64,000 nt of DNA from Crocodylus rhombifer. Lineage: Eukaryota; Chordata; Crocodylia; Crocodylidae. Positions 1 to 11,789 of the stretch are shown in pieces. Positions within the stretch are counted from its first letter, which is position 1. Each line of letters opens with the position of its first letter. Below the pieces are notes generated by a model. It made no database searches. It was not told the DNA's origin and was given only the letters and a program-made list of their open reading frames with translations. The position numbers and the translations under genes were made by a program. The stretch is taken from the NCBI GenBank assembly GCA_038503035.1, contig JAVSML010000039.1:744001-808000 (forward strand), in the 5' to 3' direction.

Positions 1-678
1 ATAATAGCAATTCCCTAGCTCATAGGAATGTTGTTAGGATAAGTGTGTTTTTTATTGTGATATGCTCAGTTACTTATTGAGGCACACATAAGCAACTAAG
101 ACAGAAATTCTACTTACTACTTGGTGCTTCTTTCTGGAGAAGACTGAGAGAGATTCATCACCAAAGAGTGACAAACATGAGCTTGCCATCCTGGAAGAAA
201 ATGTCATTAAGTGTGTCTGCACAAACTTTTTTTGACATAACTGACTCAGGTACCAATAGCAGTGCAACTGTGACTATAACTTCAGGTGCCAAGTAATTTA
301 TTCAAGACCCTGGGCAAACTTGTGCAGTACTTAAGTCCATGTTGGCTACACTTATTGGTTCCTGAACTAACTAGATTGCAACATAAACAAGAGCTTTTTA
401 CCCAATTTAGGCACCTGACCCTGCAAAGGCTTTACACATAGGTTTAAATTAAGCATCTGATTGATACTTTGAAAGATTGAATCCTGAGCCTCTACATCCC
501 CTTTGTTACTCAGGATGATAGAAGAGCTGCATCTTAGATTTTAAACACTGATACACTTATCCTACAGATTTTCCACAGAAACTGCCAAAACCATTCAACA
601 AAGAATGATCTGACATTTCTTCTGTAAAAAGCAAGCAGAGGAAAAAAAACATGATGAGGCCATAGTTATAGTCTAGGC
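1..678. other. unassigned non-coding stretch
   Basis: AT-rich sequence with only short chance open frames on either strand. I see no splice-flanked exon, RNA gene or repeat that I can name. It ends at the target duplication of the hAT-type element that follows. Confidence 0.5.
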
Positions 679-995
679 CAATGATTCTTAAAAAGGTGCT
701 ATTGCACCCTGAATGTTGTGAGATCATTTTAAGGGTGCCATAAGGTGCTGCACAATATTAACACTGTTAGGTTTGCAAATACCTACACAAGATTCACAAG
801 ATAAACCCAGAGGTTTCAAATAGGAGTCAATACTGTCAATAGGCCACTATTGTGATATTTCTAAATTATCTGTAACAATTGCTCCATTATTTTTCCATAG
901 TTAAAAAAATGAGTGAAAGCTAAGAACTGGTATTTTTGAGGGGTGCCTTTGGTCTAACAAGGGGTTCATTGAGTCTAAAAAGTTGAGACCCACTG
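679..995. mobile_element. hAT-type MITE, 317 bp
   Basis: The left end reads CAATGATTCTTAAAAAGG. The right end, read on the other strand, is CAGTGGGTCTCAACTTTTTA, the familiar CAGTGGTTCTCAACC type of hAT terminus. The 8-bp flanks gtctaggc (671-678) and gtttagga (996-1003) match at 6 of 8 positions, as expected for an aged hAT target duplication. There is no transposase coding, so it is a non-autonomous copy. Confidence 0.7.
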
Positions 996-1003
996 GTTTA
1001 GGA

Positions 1004-1807
1004 TATAAGGGGGAAATAAAGGATATATATATAGCTTCATTTCATTTTTAAAGTTCACCTTTAATAAGCATCTAAAATTTTCCACTACTTTCAGATCAAA
1101 AGTGACTTATGAACTTTTAACTCTGCTAAGGTACTTAACTTCATGGAGGATTTTTTTTGTTTGTTTTTATTTCCTTGAATTATTAGCATGGAATGTACCA
1201 GGACGTCAGGCCAAAATGCATTCTTAACATTGTTGGACAAGCTTGGTGCTGCTACTGTCAAATGCTCAAGTCATCATACAGTATCTGATGGGGAGACATG
1301 ATGTATGTATGTAGTGCCTTCACCCAGATAATGCAACTCAGCCACACTTTGTTGTATATAATTATGCTAAGCACCCATAGAAACACAGAGTGGATTCCCG
1401 TAGGAATTAATAGATACATTTTAGACCCACTACCATGCTGTAAGTGCATTTCCTTGTGAATCCATTACAAAAGTGTATCATTTTACAATTTTCCCCATGT
1501 ACTTTAGATAAGTTGTAGAACATATCATGCTGAATACTCGTGCACATGCTAAATTTTATACAGTGCTATGGTACCATTGGTCTCTAGGGGCATTATCATA
1601 AATATAAGTGGGTAGATAAGAAGTTGCAGGATCAAGGCCCATGTTTTCTTGAAAGAAACAGATCTATTTCTTCAGCACTTTGCCCTTTGAAAATATAAAT
1701 GTGAAGGAAAGGCTTGTGAAATTGGCTGAATGTGCACATAAGTATGTTCCCATTCATTATGCTTTTTCAAACAAAAGTATGATCGTAAGAGCTTAGTTTC
1801 TGTAGAA
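1004..1807. other. unassigned non-coding stretch
   Basis: AT-rich, with no supported gene. Short frames on the minus strand lack coding character. Nothing repeat-like was recognised. Confidence 0.45.
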
Positions 1808-2338
1808 CAGGGCTGTTCAACTGGCAGTCTGTGAGCTGCATGTAGCCCACAGGGGTTAAATTGCAGCCCTGTCCTAAGATGCCACCTGGCTGCCACTCTC
1901 CCTATTGCTCTGGCTGCAGTGGCGGCCAGGGGCTCCAGGCTGCCCTCCCTCTGTCTTCCCCTTCCTGCCTCTGTCCCTGCCCCAGGGACTGGGGTGGTAC
2001 AAAGCAGCACAGCCTTCAGTGACAGGAGTCAGTCTAGTGTCCCTGAGTGGTATGGCACAGCTGGGGAGCTAAGAGTGAGTCAGGGTGCCCAAACATGCAG
2101 TGCAGCAGTAAGGCACCTTGCACATGGTGCAATGTGGCAGGAGCACCTGGGAACATGGTGCAACAGGGGACATTGAGAGCAGCAGTGAGGGAGAGCACCC
2201 AGTGTGCAGTAGAGCAGAGAGGTACACACTACAGCAGGGGGGCACCCAGACACATGGTGCAGGGGGGGCAAACAGTCCCCAGAACCTCTGGCCCCTGCTG
2301 GTGTGGCCCCATGGCTGCTTAGAAGTTGGACAGCCCTT
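1808..2338. mobile_element. hAT-type MITE with GC-rich core
   Basis: The left terminus CAGGGCTGTTCAACTGGC pairs with the right terminus, which reads AGGGCTGTCCAACTTC on the minus strand. The inside is GC-rich and carries repeated phrases around 'gcacatggtgcaatg' and 'gggcacccagacacatggtgca'. Overlapping open frames of 85-110 codons on both strands are a side effect of base composition. I could not find a convincing 8-bp target duplication, so the exact ends are uncertain by a few bases. Confidence 0.6.
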
Positions 2339-3065
2339 TTCCATAAGACTATCCCCAGAATCACGTAGCAGCAATATATCTTCCATACTTTGTTCTGCTC
2401 AACAGTTGTCAATACTAACTTGACAGATCTATTTCCAGGAAGACTGTTCAGTCCCCAAGGCTGTCTCTGTCCCTAAGCTCTCTTTGTAGGTTGTCAAAGA
2501 GCTTGTCAGTTACTGTGAATTATAGTGATTGTTCCAGTAGCTGAGAATTGGATTGTGGCCACTACATTATTTAAATAACCCAACACATAGCGGTCTTATG
2601 GTAATCTTCTAATCACAGTTGACCTGGGCTGCATGTCAAATGTTCTCATTGCCATAAATTTCAACATGTGGTGTCACAGATAGTTGCTGAGAGATTACTG
2701 GAGTTCACAAAGGATTGTATGACAACAGGCAAGTAGAAAAATGAAATCCAAGAGACACACCACTGAAGAGACTGCTTCTTGTGAGGTACATTAGGGACAT
2801 TAGAAAAGTTATTTTTCTTTGACTCAGATCACAATATTACATGGATCCATAGAAAATAAAGATGCTTGTGCAACATCATGTTTCAAATTATAAACACAAG
2901 CAAGTCTAAAGACTCAAGGCAATTATAGCCCCATCTTCACTAGATAAACTAACAGCACATTACAGGAAGTCACAAATCTAATCTCCTCTAGGCATTTGCA
3001 AGCAGATTTGGTCATTCCTCTTTCATTACAACCTCATATTGAAGTAGTCACTAGCAATCAATATT
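2339..3065. other. unassigned non-coding stretch
   Basis: No recognisable gene or repeat. All reading frames are closed at short intervals. Confidence 0.4.
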
Positions 3066-3310
3066 CAAGGTTTTAAGATCAGAAGGGACCACTAGTTCCT
3101 CTAGTCTGATCTATTGTGCACCACATGCCATTAAATTTCACCCAATCACTCCTTTATGAGCCTAGCTTGTATTTCACCAAATATGTCTTACAAAAAGCAT
3201 CCAGTTCTGATCTTCAGATATAAAGAGACAGCAAACCACTGTTTCCCTTGGTAGCTTGTTCTACTGGTTAATTACCCACGTGCATAAATCTAATTGTTTT
3301 GCCATTTAAT
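3066..3310 (-). mobile_element. old CR1/L3-type LINE 3' end
   Basis: Read on the minus strand, this is a decayed 3' end of a CR1-clade LINE. The plus strand shows the usual order of phrases: 'agatcagaagggaccacta', 'tagtctgatct', then a degenerate stretch about accepting a bad vote of 'gtagcttgttctactgg'. It is much more diverged than the CR1 copies at 25.2 and 46.1 kb, so it is an older insertion. No intact reverse-transcriptase frame remains. Confidence 0.6.
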
Positions 3311-3930
3311 AAATATGAACATACCACTACTTTAACAATTATAAGCTATACAAAAATCATGTCAAGATGCTGTTTAAACAGAGACTTCCTATTTCAAACC
3401 CAACACTTCAAATTACTGTTGATTATACGGCTTTGGAAAAGAAGTTAGTGATGATCATGCATATTTGTGACTCTCTACTTCAGAGCATAGTGCATCAGCT
3501 CCCTCCTCCCCTCCCCTTAACCCCCCCGCCAAAAACATAAAAGTGCTGGTCCATTAAGCCCTTTCTATTCAATCATCTCAGAGATGGACCTTTTTTTTCC
3601 ATATTGAAGGCAGGTTTGCCAGGAATCTTTCCAATATTCTGGAGAGTTTGTTCCAGACTGGAGACACCGGCAGCTGCTTCAGACATCAATTTCACCAGGA
3701 AATTGCAGGGCTCAGGGAATGTTCAGTTTGTCATACATTTCAGTCAACTTCAAATCAAAACCAAATTTTAAAAAAAAAGTCTCTTACGAAACTTTATTGT
3801 TTGAATGGAATTTTTTGGCCAGCTCCATTCGAGATTCCTAGCACTGGTAGAGACTTCCTCAGAACAGTATATAGATGCATAAGGAGCAAGCCTGCAGCAG
3901 TGGTCACAATTACTTGTCCTTCAGCCAGAG
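3311..3930. other. unassigned non-coding stretch
   Basis: Contains a C-rich run near 3510-3530 and a 196-codon open frame starting at 3648. That frame runs straight into the hAT-type repeat at 3931, so it is not treated as a gene. Confidence 0.4.
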
Positions 3931-4247
3931 CAGTGGTTCTCACCATTTGTAGACACAAGCAACCCCGTGTCAGACTCAAGGTCCCCCTTCAGAAATTGCC
4001 AGCTCTTAGTTTACACTCATTTTTTGACTATGGAAAAAGAGAGCAATTCTTCTGCTTCTTCTTCTTGCAAAGAACTCCGAAAGACCACAGCACATTAGAA
4101 TGGTTTTCACACTATGGATTTTTATTTGAAATCTCTCAATTTATCTTGTGCCTCTTGTGTAGGTGCTTGTGTAGGTGCTTGTACATACATCATAAAAGGA
4201 TCTCAGAGCACCACACAGTGCTGTGGCACCATGGTTGAGGACCACTG
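3931..4247. mobile_element. hAT-type MITE, CAGTGGTTCTCA family
   Basis: The left terminus is CAGTGGTTCTCACCATTTG and the right terminus reads CAGTGGTCCTCAACCATGG on the minus strand, so this is a classic hAT terminal inverted repeat. The middle ('cattttttgactatgg', 'gaaatctctcaatttatc') recurs at 19235-19466. The 8-bp flanks do not match, which may be because another repeat abuts the right end at 4248. Confidence 0.7.
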
Positions 4248-4620
4248 TTATAAAGATACTAGCAAATTGCCCATCAAGAATGACCAGGAGGGGGACTTCA
4301 TCCCCGCCATCATGGCAGCACTCCACCATCCCACTTTGTCCCCACCATTCCCTCCATCCCCCTCCACCACCACCCTGACCCACCACCGCCTCCAAGCTTG
4401 AGACTTCCAAGAGTGTCCTCGTTTTGTCCAGCCCCACAACACCCCACCCCACCACTCTACATCCGGCCATCTGTCTCTGTGTCTGTCTATGCAGAGCACT
4501 CTGATTGGTTGTTTCAGGAAGCATTATGTTTGGCTGCCATGACAACCAATCAGAGTGCTCCAAGGGCATTACAGACAGACAGACAGACAGACATACTAAG
4601 CCCTTTATATATATAGAATT
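4248..4620. repeat. unclassified dispersed repeat with hairpin and (ACAG)n
   Basis: Begins near 'actagcaaattgcccatcaa' and ends near 'ccctttatatatatagaa'. It includes a C-rich tract, a perfect inverted repeat of 19 bp (4494-4512 with 4542-4560) containing the motif attggtt, and an acagacag tandem run at about 4571-4592. Its composition and clean junction with the hAT element suggest a mobile repeat. I could not assign a superfamily, and a short non-LTR or SINE-like origin is equally possible. Confidence 0.5.
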
Positions 4621-7559
4621 ATACTGCCTAGAACGCCCACTGAAACATGCAGTGGGTTACAGCTTATATAGTATAGACTAATATGAGTTTTTATCAGTTA
4701 AATATCAAACAACCACTAGCCCATCAGCATAGCACAATTTTTCTGCCCCAGGCTGTCATAAAAAAAAATACTGTCACAACAGAAAGCATGCTCTATGGGA
4801 TCAGTCCTTCAAGGTATCGAGTATGTAGACAAGTAGTTAAACATAGTGTATTATTATACTCAGGAATTTGCAAGATCAAGTACTGCTTAAAATGAAAACA
4901 AAGGAATACAGGAGAAGTGTTATAAGTCAATATTTATGCCTCCAAACATACACAGACTTGCTGGGTTATAGAGGAAGCAGTTGTTTGCCTCTCTGAAGAA
5001 GTTTGTCTTGTTGAATGACTGGTTGGAGCTGCATTGTGAAGCATACGGAGGTAAGGCAGGAGGTACTTTTGATGCTTTGTTTGGATTGATGTAACTGTTG
5101 GTAACAGATAATGACTTGGCCCTACCAGGTCCCAGCTGTAGTCAGTTGGAACTGGAGCCAACAAAAGCAACAAAGCTTGTTATACAGATTATAAGAAGGT
5201 CAAAAGGGATTGCCCCTGAAGTCAAGTCTGTACAAAATGTTTTATGCAAGCAAAGGAGTTTTTTTAAGTTACATAAATCATAAGACCCAGCCAAATTCTG
5301 CCCCTAGTCATAGAAGCAGTGCTCAAGTCAAGAGAAGTATTGTTTAATCACTGAGAAGAATCCCAAAAATCTAGCTTTCCAGGTAACAAATGTGACAAAA
5401 GCATCAAGAAGGAGAAGCAGCACTTCCAGTTTCTCGACAAGGCTTGACAGAGAAGCCACTCTGCCAAGTACTTTTGCAAGGACACAAAACAAAGTCAACC
5501 GCTTCCCATTCCAGGGCACACTGTGAAACTCTTGATACTATGACACTGAGCTCTGGGACCACTCGAGTAGTCTGGAGAGTTTTGTGAGCACATCTTCAAA
5601 AAAGTGTTTTGCAAAAGATGTGCTGCCAAGTTTGTGATACAAATGTTTGCCCAAGTCTATATTTTCTGGCAGTATTGTTGTTTTATAGCAAAGTAACAGC
5701 CAAAACAACACTAAATCTACCTGCTGAAAACCTTCTCTCAAGCCAGCTCATTTCCACATTCCCAAATTTCTCTAATTTTGATTTAAAGCTAAATCCAACT
5801 TTGGCTTCCATGCCTAAGGTATACTGAAGGAATCTCTCTGAGTGGGTTCATGTAAAGGTGCTCATCTCCTATTCATTTGAGGAAATGAAGCATTAAAGAA
5901 AATAACAATTCCTCCTCGCTTCTCCATCCCGCCTTCCTACCAGTACAAAGTGAATTCTTCAGAGCAAACACAGAGGAGAACATATGGAAGAACAGATAAG
6001 CTGAAAGGCCAGGTGCAGTCGGTGACCTCTTCTATCCCTATCTGTTATTTCTTCAAAAGCAGCAAATATTGTGGCTAAAGACTCCATTCCAGCACCATTA
6101 TCACTAGATTCCTCTGGGAACAGACTTTCTCTTCATTGTACTCTCACAACAGTCTTGTTCAGTATACTGGTAAGCTTTCGTTCTGCGGGTCCCCACATGT
6201 GGTGGGTCAAGGAAAGTTATGAGGTGTGGTGGCTCTGTTTTGAAGGCCAAAAAACAAAGGCTACACAAGAGCACCTGGAGAGATCTGAATTCATGAACGT
6301 GTCAGCATCCGCAAGAATTATAATGACAATAAATCTGCCTACAAACTCTTTTGTGATGCTAATAGCAGGGTTGGATTTTTAGGCCCAGGAGACAGTCATT
6401 AAATTCACCTTCCAGTACAAGAAATGCACACAGCCAAAGGTCATGTTAGCACAGCATAAAGGGGTGAAGATAGCATAGAGATTAAAGGCAGTAGAAGTGA
6501 GCCTAAGTAGCACAGGTGACAATAGCAGTGGAGAGGTGACTGTGTAGATTTTAGTCCAAGCTGTCCAAGCCCCAGGTGGCTAATCCACACTGAAGTCTAT
6601 GCAGCCATCTTTTCACTGCTCATTATCCAGGCTAGCTAGGTTAAATTAGGGTGAGTATGCCTAATCCTGCCACTGATGCACCTTCATTTGACTGCGCAGA
6701 CATAACTAAATTCTATCAATCTATTTTTGCTAAACTCAGTACTCAAGAATGAAGCTTCTTTGTTAACTGGAGTAGGAGCCTGGAGGCCCGTTTCCCACAC
6801 TGTATTTTAGTTAATATGTCTTATGAAAAGAGCAATGCTGGTAATATCATTTTGCATTAGTCTCTCAAGGAATTATAGGGAGCAGTCACAGATGATGCAG
6901 CCAGGCAAAGTAATGTGACTAACAAGATCCTGACACACATTTTTAGCCACTGGCATTAGGAATTGAGAGCTCACCACACGCTACTAAGCTGCTTTGGAAA
7001 AATACTGAGGAAACACGTGGAAGAGCTATTAACGAAAGCTTTCCAGCCTTCCCTCACAACCTTAGCAGTAGCCAGATGCTGAATAATAGACAGAAACAAA
7101 AGACATTAGAGTGATTAGTTGTACAGCAATACTTTTCTTACCAATGGCACGTGCAATTGATATGTGGGAAGAAAATCACACATCTGAGGGAGAAAAAAAA
7201 AGATTTCACTGGCAGGTTAAATTCATTTTTTTAGAAGATTGTGGTGGTTCTTAATATTTTCACATAGGGATGAATTAATAACTGGGGCAAGGAGGAGATC
7301 AAAAGTATCTGTAAATCCAGTTGGCACATGGCTCTACCATCTCTCACATGGATGTCAGCTTCACCCAGGTGATCACATCCCCTCTCTGTTTTTCAGGTCC
7401 CACACTCCTGCCTATAGAAAAAGAATAATGTTTGCCTCTTTTATAAAAACTTTTCAAAGATAGGTATAAATGAGCCATCAAATACCTCAGTAGATTACTG
7501 TTATATGAAAATCACTCCTTTTGCCATGCCCACAGATCAAGCACCTTTGCGACTGTTAG
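4621..7559. other. unassigned non-coding stretch
   Basis: Nearly 3 kb without a supported gene. Two minus-strand frames, 5538-5741 and 5328-5519, are separated by one stop and could be a decayed coding relic, but I recognise neither product. A plus-strand 103-codon frame at 6071-6382 lacks flanking splice logic. No named repeat was recognised. Confidence 0.4.
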
Positions 7560-8215
7560 CAATGCAGTGGCAGGGCCAGGGGTGGCAAAAGCCCCTGAGG
7601 CAGAGGGAGCAGGGAGGGGGTTTATTCCCCCCTGTGTCCTCTTTCCCCACAGGGGACCACAGCTGGGGTCTGCCAGCCCCCACCTGCTGCTACTGCTGCT
7701 TGCCTCCAGCCAGGCAGACCCAGCTGGGGTTTCCCAGGGGGAAAGAGGAGGGAGAGAGGAATAAACTACCCCTTCCTGCCCCCTTCACCTCAGGGGGCCA
7801 TGCTGGCTGGCATCTGGCCATGCCTCCACCCCTCCCACTACAGCAGTGAGGTGGTGGGGACCCTGGCTCAGGTCCATGCCTGTGGAACAAGGGGAGGGGA
7901 AGAGGGGAATTAAACCCAGCTCTGTCCCCTGTTTGCTTAAGGCTGCTGCTGGGGCTGGCCACTCAAGTGCGGAAAAATGTCTGACAGGGGCTGCTGCACC
8001 CCTGCCTGGCAGACATCAGCTGGGGTCCGTGCTGCTGGGGCAGGGGAGGGAGGGGGGAATAAATCCCCCTTAGCAGGGGCAGTGTCTGGCCACACCCTCA
8101 CCGCTGCTTCAGCTAGAAAGCAGGGGGGTGGGCCCAGCCTTGCTTCCCTGGACCACACAGCACAGCACAGCCAAGGGCTGCGAAGCATGCTGGGATGCTG
8201 GGGGACTCTGGTTTA
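7560..8215. repeat. GC-rich irregular tandem repeat block
   Basis: A G/C-rich block in which the phrase 'agrggggaataaa' followed by a C-rich run recurs with roughly 150-bp spacing (about 7755, 7900 and 8055), with an inverted version at about 7615 ('gggggtttattcccccc'). Phrases such as 'cagctggggtctgcc', 'cagctggggtttccc' and 'cagctggggtccgtg' also recur. It produces overlapping open frames on both strands that I regard as compositional. It abuts the inverted-repeat element at 8235. Confidence 0.55.
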
Positions 8216-8234
8216 ACTTGAACCAGGAAGGGGT

Positions 8235-8424
8235 CTGGGACAGAAGTTCCATAAACCAGTTTGACCTCAATCAGTGAAGTCTGATACTACATCCAACCAG
8301 ATTTATTGTAAACTGGTTTTGGCCTTTTTGAAACTGGTGTATGTGGCACTGAACTTCTGTTCTGTTACAGTTTTAAGCCAGTTTCTGGTCACTTGAACCA
8401 GTTTATGTGTAATTTCTGTCCCTA
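8235..8424. mobile_element. short inverted-repeat element, GGGACAGAA family
   Basis: The left end reads CTGGGACAGAAGTTCC and the right end reads CTAGGGACAGAAATTAC on the minus strand, continuing into ATAAACCAG/ATAAACTGG. The terminal inverted repeat is therefore about 27 bp and imperfect. The interior phrase 'gttctgttacagttttaa' and the end phrase resemble the elements at 14673-14842 and 34204-34422. Non-autonomous DNA transposon is the best guess; the superfamily is unclear. Confidence 0.55.
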
Positions 8425-8429
8425 GTCCT

Positions 8430-10362
8430 GAAGTGCTTGTTAGCTAAAACTGCCATTTAAAAACTTAGGGAGTTTGCAAGTGCTCAGCACCAGAGGTAGG
8501 ATTTTAAATTTTTGCACTTTGAGCAATGGAAGGAAGGGGGGGCAAGAAGGAGTGAGCACTTGTACTGAAATTTCTGCAGCCTCGGTACAAGCTCTCCCAG
8601 AACAGGGTCTGGCAGCAGCAGCACAGGCTCCCCTGGGGTTGCTATTTTGGTGCCTCCTCTGAATCAGTACCCAGGACCCTTGGTGGAGTTAGCATAACTC
8701 CAACAAACCAGCTCAATATTTATTTGTACTTTTCTCATCCAAATCCACAGTGTTTTGGAGTTAACCACCATTTGAAAACTTTATTCTTAATCTTAATGGC
8801 AGAGTCACAAGGAAGCTGAAGTCCTGCAAGAATTCTCTGCATACTGTATAAACATTTTACAGTGAGGGGGCCTGCAGTTGACAATGAAGGGCTCTGAGTA
8901 TCAGCTACAGAGGCATCTCTGAATTTCCATGGGATCAAAAGGAATTGTGGGTGCATGGCCTCTCTGAAAGTTAAGCAATTGATTAGCTTGCATGCAGAGT
9001 TTTAATGAATTCTTCCACAGTTAGTAGATTAGATTATTCTAGCACTCATATGTTTATAGATTTTATATATACTGTGCACTGTTTTCTTTACTGAGGGCTC
9101 TGTTATTTGTACATAATTACTCTGTCTCTAGTAGTAGGTGTACTGTGGTTAGAGAGAGGTTGCTGGACTAAACGCTGCAGGCCAGTTGTTTGTGTTGATA
9201 AATTAAAAGTGTCCTGTTGATAAGAAGATGGAAATAACTTACCTTTGCGCATCTGAAGTGATCTGGTAGGAACCAGTGCTATCTAAACTAGGTCTCACAT
9301 GATATTTGACATTCCACATAAGTTCCCTATTAATCTGTCACAGCATTCCCTTGTTGTTTGTGGGCCTCCATTTCTGGAAGGGATGACACCAGATAAACAC
9401 TGTTCCAACAACAGCACACTGAAAACATCAAACGTTCTCCAACCTCATCTGCTCTTGGCCTGACCTATGACCTGCAAATGCGAAGTCAGCTTCAAGCTGC
9501 ACCTTTCCTGAAAACCATGTCTATTCTGACGAGCTTATTCAGCATTTTACACTGCCAACTCGAGTTGGGTGTTGAATTTCAGTGCTTAATAGAACCAAAT
9601 GGTTAAGTAGGAAAGAGTGGAGCTGCCTCTGAAAAGCAGAGAAAAAATTGATTCCGGTGTCATTAGTGTCATACAGAGTCACTGCAATGAAGTGTGGAAA
9701 TTATTTCTCTTTCTTCCCTACCCCACTCCAGTTCACAAGGCGGGCAAATTGAACTAAACTTTATAGATTCTGCCTGAATTACACGCCCCCTCCCCCCCAC
9801 CTAATTATACCTAATTCTTTCTAAGTATAAAGAAGATAGCTTGGTATTTTTTATTTTGCCATTATCAGGGTATCAGCAAGATATATTAAGCTGATCATAT
9901 CCTTAAGTGATATTTTTGACAGAAGTATAGTCTCACAATGGGCAAACATATCTATTCAAGGGACACACGAGAATACTTATCACCCAACCGTTCTCTACAG
10001 GGTTCAGAAGAACATCACAGACTTTCATTCCCACCCAGCACCACCTGCCAAATGCCACTCCAGGGCTTGCTGTGATCTGTGCCTCCAAGCCAGGGCACAC
10101 TTAGTTCTACCCTTCCAGTATTTCATTACCCTTACATTTCCAAAGGGCAAGAGCAATGTGCTAAACAAGCTTAGGTCCCTCAATACCATAGGCTCTTTCT
10201 ATCCTGGGTTCTTCAGTTCCATACTTCTTTTCAGAATAAAGGAACCCAATACGCACTTTAGCCCCACTTTCCTCCCCAAAACACTTCTTCTTAGAAGTTC
10301 CATATACCTCCCCCTATTTCCAGTCCCTTTTTAGGAAGCCTGTCTCCTCTCCTAGTGTGTCC
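8430..10362. other. unassigned non-coding stretch
   Basis: No supported gene, RNA or named repeat. C-rich runs lie near 9785-9800. Reading frames are short on both strands. Confidence 0.45.
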
Positions 10363-10368
10363 AATTAT

Positions 10369-10402
10369 ACATATACATATATATATATATATATATAATA
10401 CA
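10369..10402. repeat. (AT)n microsatellite
   Basis: A run of alternating AT/TA dinucleotides immediately left of the large inverted repeat that starts at 10417. Confidence 0.85.
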
Positions 10403-10416
10403 ATAATATATACACA

Positions 10417-10576
10417 TACATAGATAGATCTGCTTTCAGAGTGATTCCCTTGGTAATATAGCTACAGATGCTGCCTGTACCTGTATCTGTATTGACATAT
10501 ATGCACACATGCATATGTATGCATATTATACGTGTGTGTGTGCATGTGTGTGTGTCTACACACACACACACACACT

Positions 10577-10610
<34 letters not shown>

Positions 10611-10992
10611 CTAAAATATATATAAATGCAAATAAATACCACAGCTGGTTTTCTCCTGTTTGGTTTGGTTTGGGGTAAATGCTCTGAATTGAAATGTCCT
10701 TGCAGTTAAAGGAAATCAAGGATCTGAGCATTCCAGGAAGAAGTACTCCAAGAGTACTTAATATATATATATTGTGTGTGTGTGTGTGCATATATATCAG
10801 TATCTGTACAGACATCAATATCTGTACAGACATGCATATGTATGCATATTATGTGTGTGTGTATACACACACACATACACATAATATGCATACATATGCA
10901 TGTGTGCATATATATCAATACAGATACAGATACGGGCAGCATCTCTAACTATATTACCAAGGAATCGCTCTGAAAGCAGATCTATCTATGTA
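10417..10992. repeat. inverted repeat with CA/TG microsatellite flanks
   Basis: The left arm, 10417-10529, is the reverse complement of the right arm, 10881-10992, at roughly 90% identity (shared phrases 'tagatagatctgctttcaga', 'gatgctgcc', 'tgtatctgtattga', 'atgcatatgtatgcatatta'). Each arm continues inwards into (TG)n and (CA)n tracts at about 10530-10610 and 10770-10880, so the arms could pair over a longer distance. The loop contains the first copy of a 128-bp direct duplication. Most likely a fold-back element or an inverted duplication driven by microsatellites. Confidence 0.75.
10627..10754. repeat. direct duplication, copy 1
   Basis: This 128-bp segment matches 12726-12852 in the same orientation with only two differences that I can see: one deleted A and one A/G change. 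It contains the phrase 'tggtttggtttggggtaaat'. The similarity stops sharply at both ends. Confidence 0.85.
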
Positions 10993-11485
10993 CATAAGAA
11001 AGGGCTGTCAACTCCCTGGCATCATCACCTGACTACCACCGCTTGGTGCTATAATGTCTTTCCTACACCTGAGCTCTGTGTAGTTTGGGAGACAAGAAAG
11101 AAAAGAGTAGGGACCGACCAACTTCTGTAGCACTAAAACAACAACCCGCCAAAAATCTTTCCAGTCTCTAGAACTGGCAGCAATGCAAACTCTTGATAGT
11201 CCTGCTTTGCTGCTACTATACTAGAACCTAGCTAATACTATCGTGGTTTCAACAGAACTTGCAGTGACAGCAGGAAATAAAAATATTAAAGGGAAATGTC
11301 TATACATGTGGCCCCTGACTTCACAGATCCATCCAGTCTATGGATCCATAGGGTGATAAGTCTCAGTCCCTGTAGACTCCACAAAGATCAAAATTTCGCC
11401 CCATGGAAGAGAGACTGTGAAAAATAACTCTGCACAGGAACCTACTTTCTTTAAAGAAAGCAAATGTATATAGCAAACAGATTTC
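10993..11485. other. unassigned non-coding stretch
   Basis: No supported gene or named repeat. Confidence 0.4.
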
Positions 11486-11488
11486 AGG

Positions 11489-11784
11489 GGTATAGGTTGT
11501 AGCCATGTTGGTCTAAGGACATAAGCAGACCAGGTTCTTTGGGTAAATCTGATATCTTTTATTAGACCAACTCAAATAGTTGGAAAAATTCTTTTTTGCA
11601 AGTTTTCAGGTACAAAACCCCTTCATCAGGCTGAAGAAGCATACAGGAAGAGCACAGACCAACTACAGTTGCTTCTTCAGCCTGATGAAGGGTATTTGTA
11701 CTCAAAAGCTTGCAAAAAAGAAATTTTCCAACTATTTGAGTTGGTCTAATAAAAGATATCAGATTTACCCAAAGAACCTTGTGT
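11489..11784. repeat. long hairpin repeat, arms 109 bp
   Basis: Arm 11532-11640 is a near-perfect reverse complement of 11671-11779, with a 30-bp loop. The arms carry 'gatatcttttattagaccaa' and 'cttcatcaggctgaagaagc'. The phrases 'ggtctaataaaagatatc' and 'tagccatgttggtctaa' are typical of a repeat widespread in reptile genomes, here as two copies head to head. A diverged single-arm relative lies at about 40735-40850. Transcription through it would yield a strong double-stranded RNA. Confidence 0.8.
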
Positions 11785-11789
11785 AGCAA

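Noticed and set aside
3648..4238. 196-codon plus-strand open frame
   Set aside because: It runs from unique DNA into a hAT MITE, has no domain and is likely chance.
5328..5741. Two adjacent minus-strand open frames that might be a decayed gene
   Set aside because: A stop separates them, no domain is recognisable, and there are no convincing splice sites.
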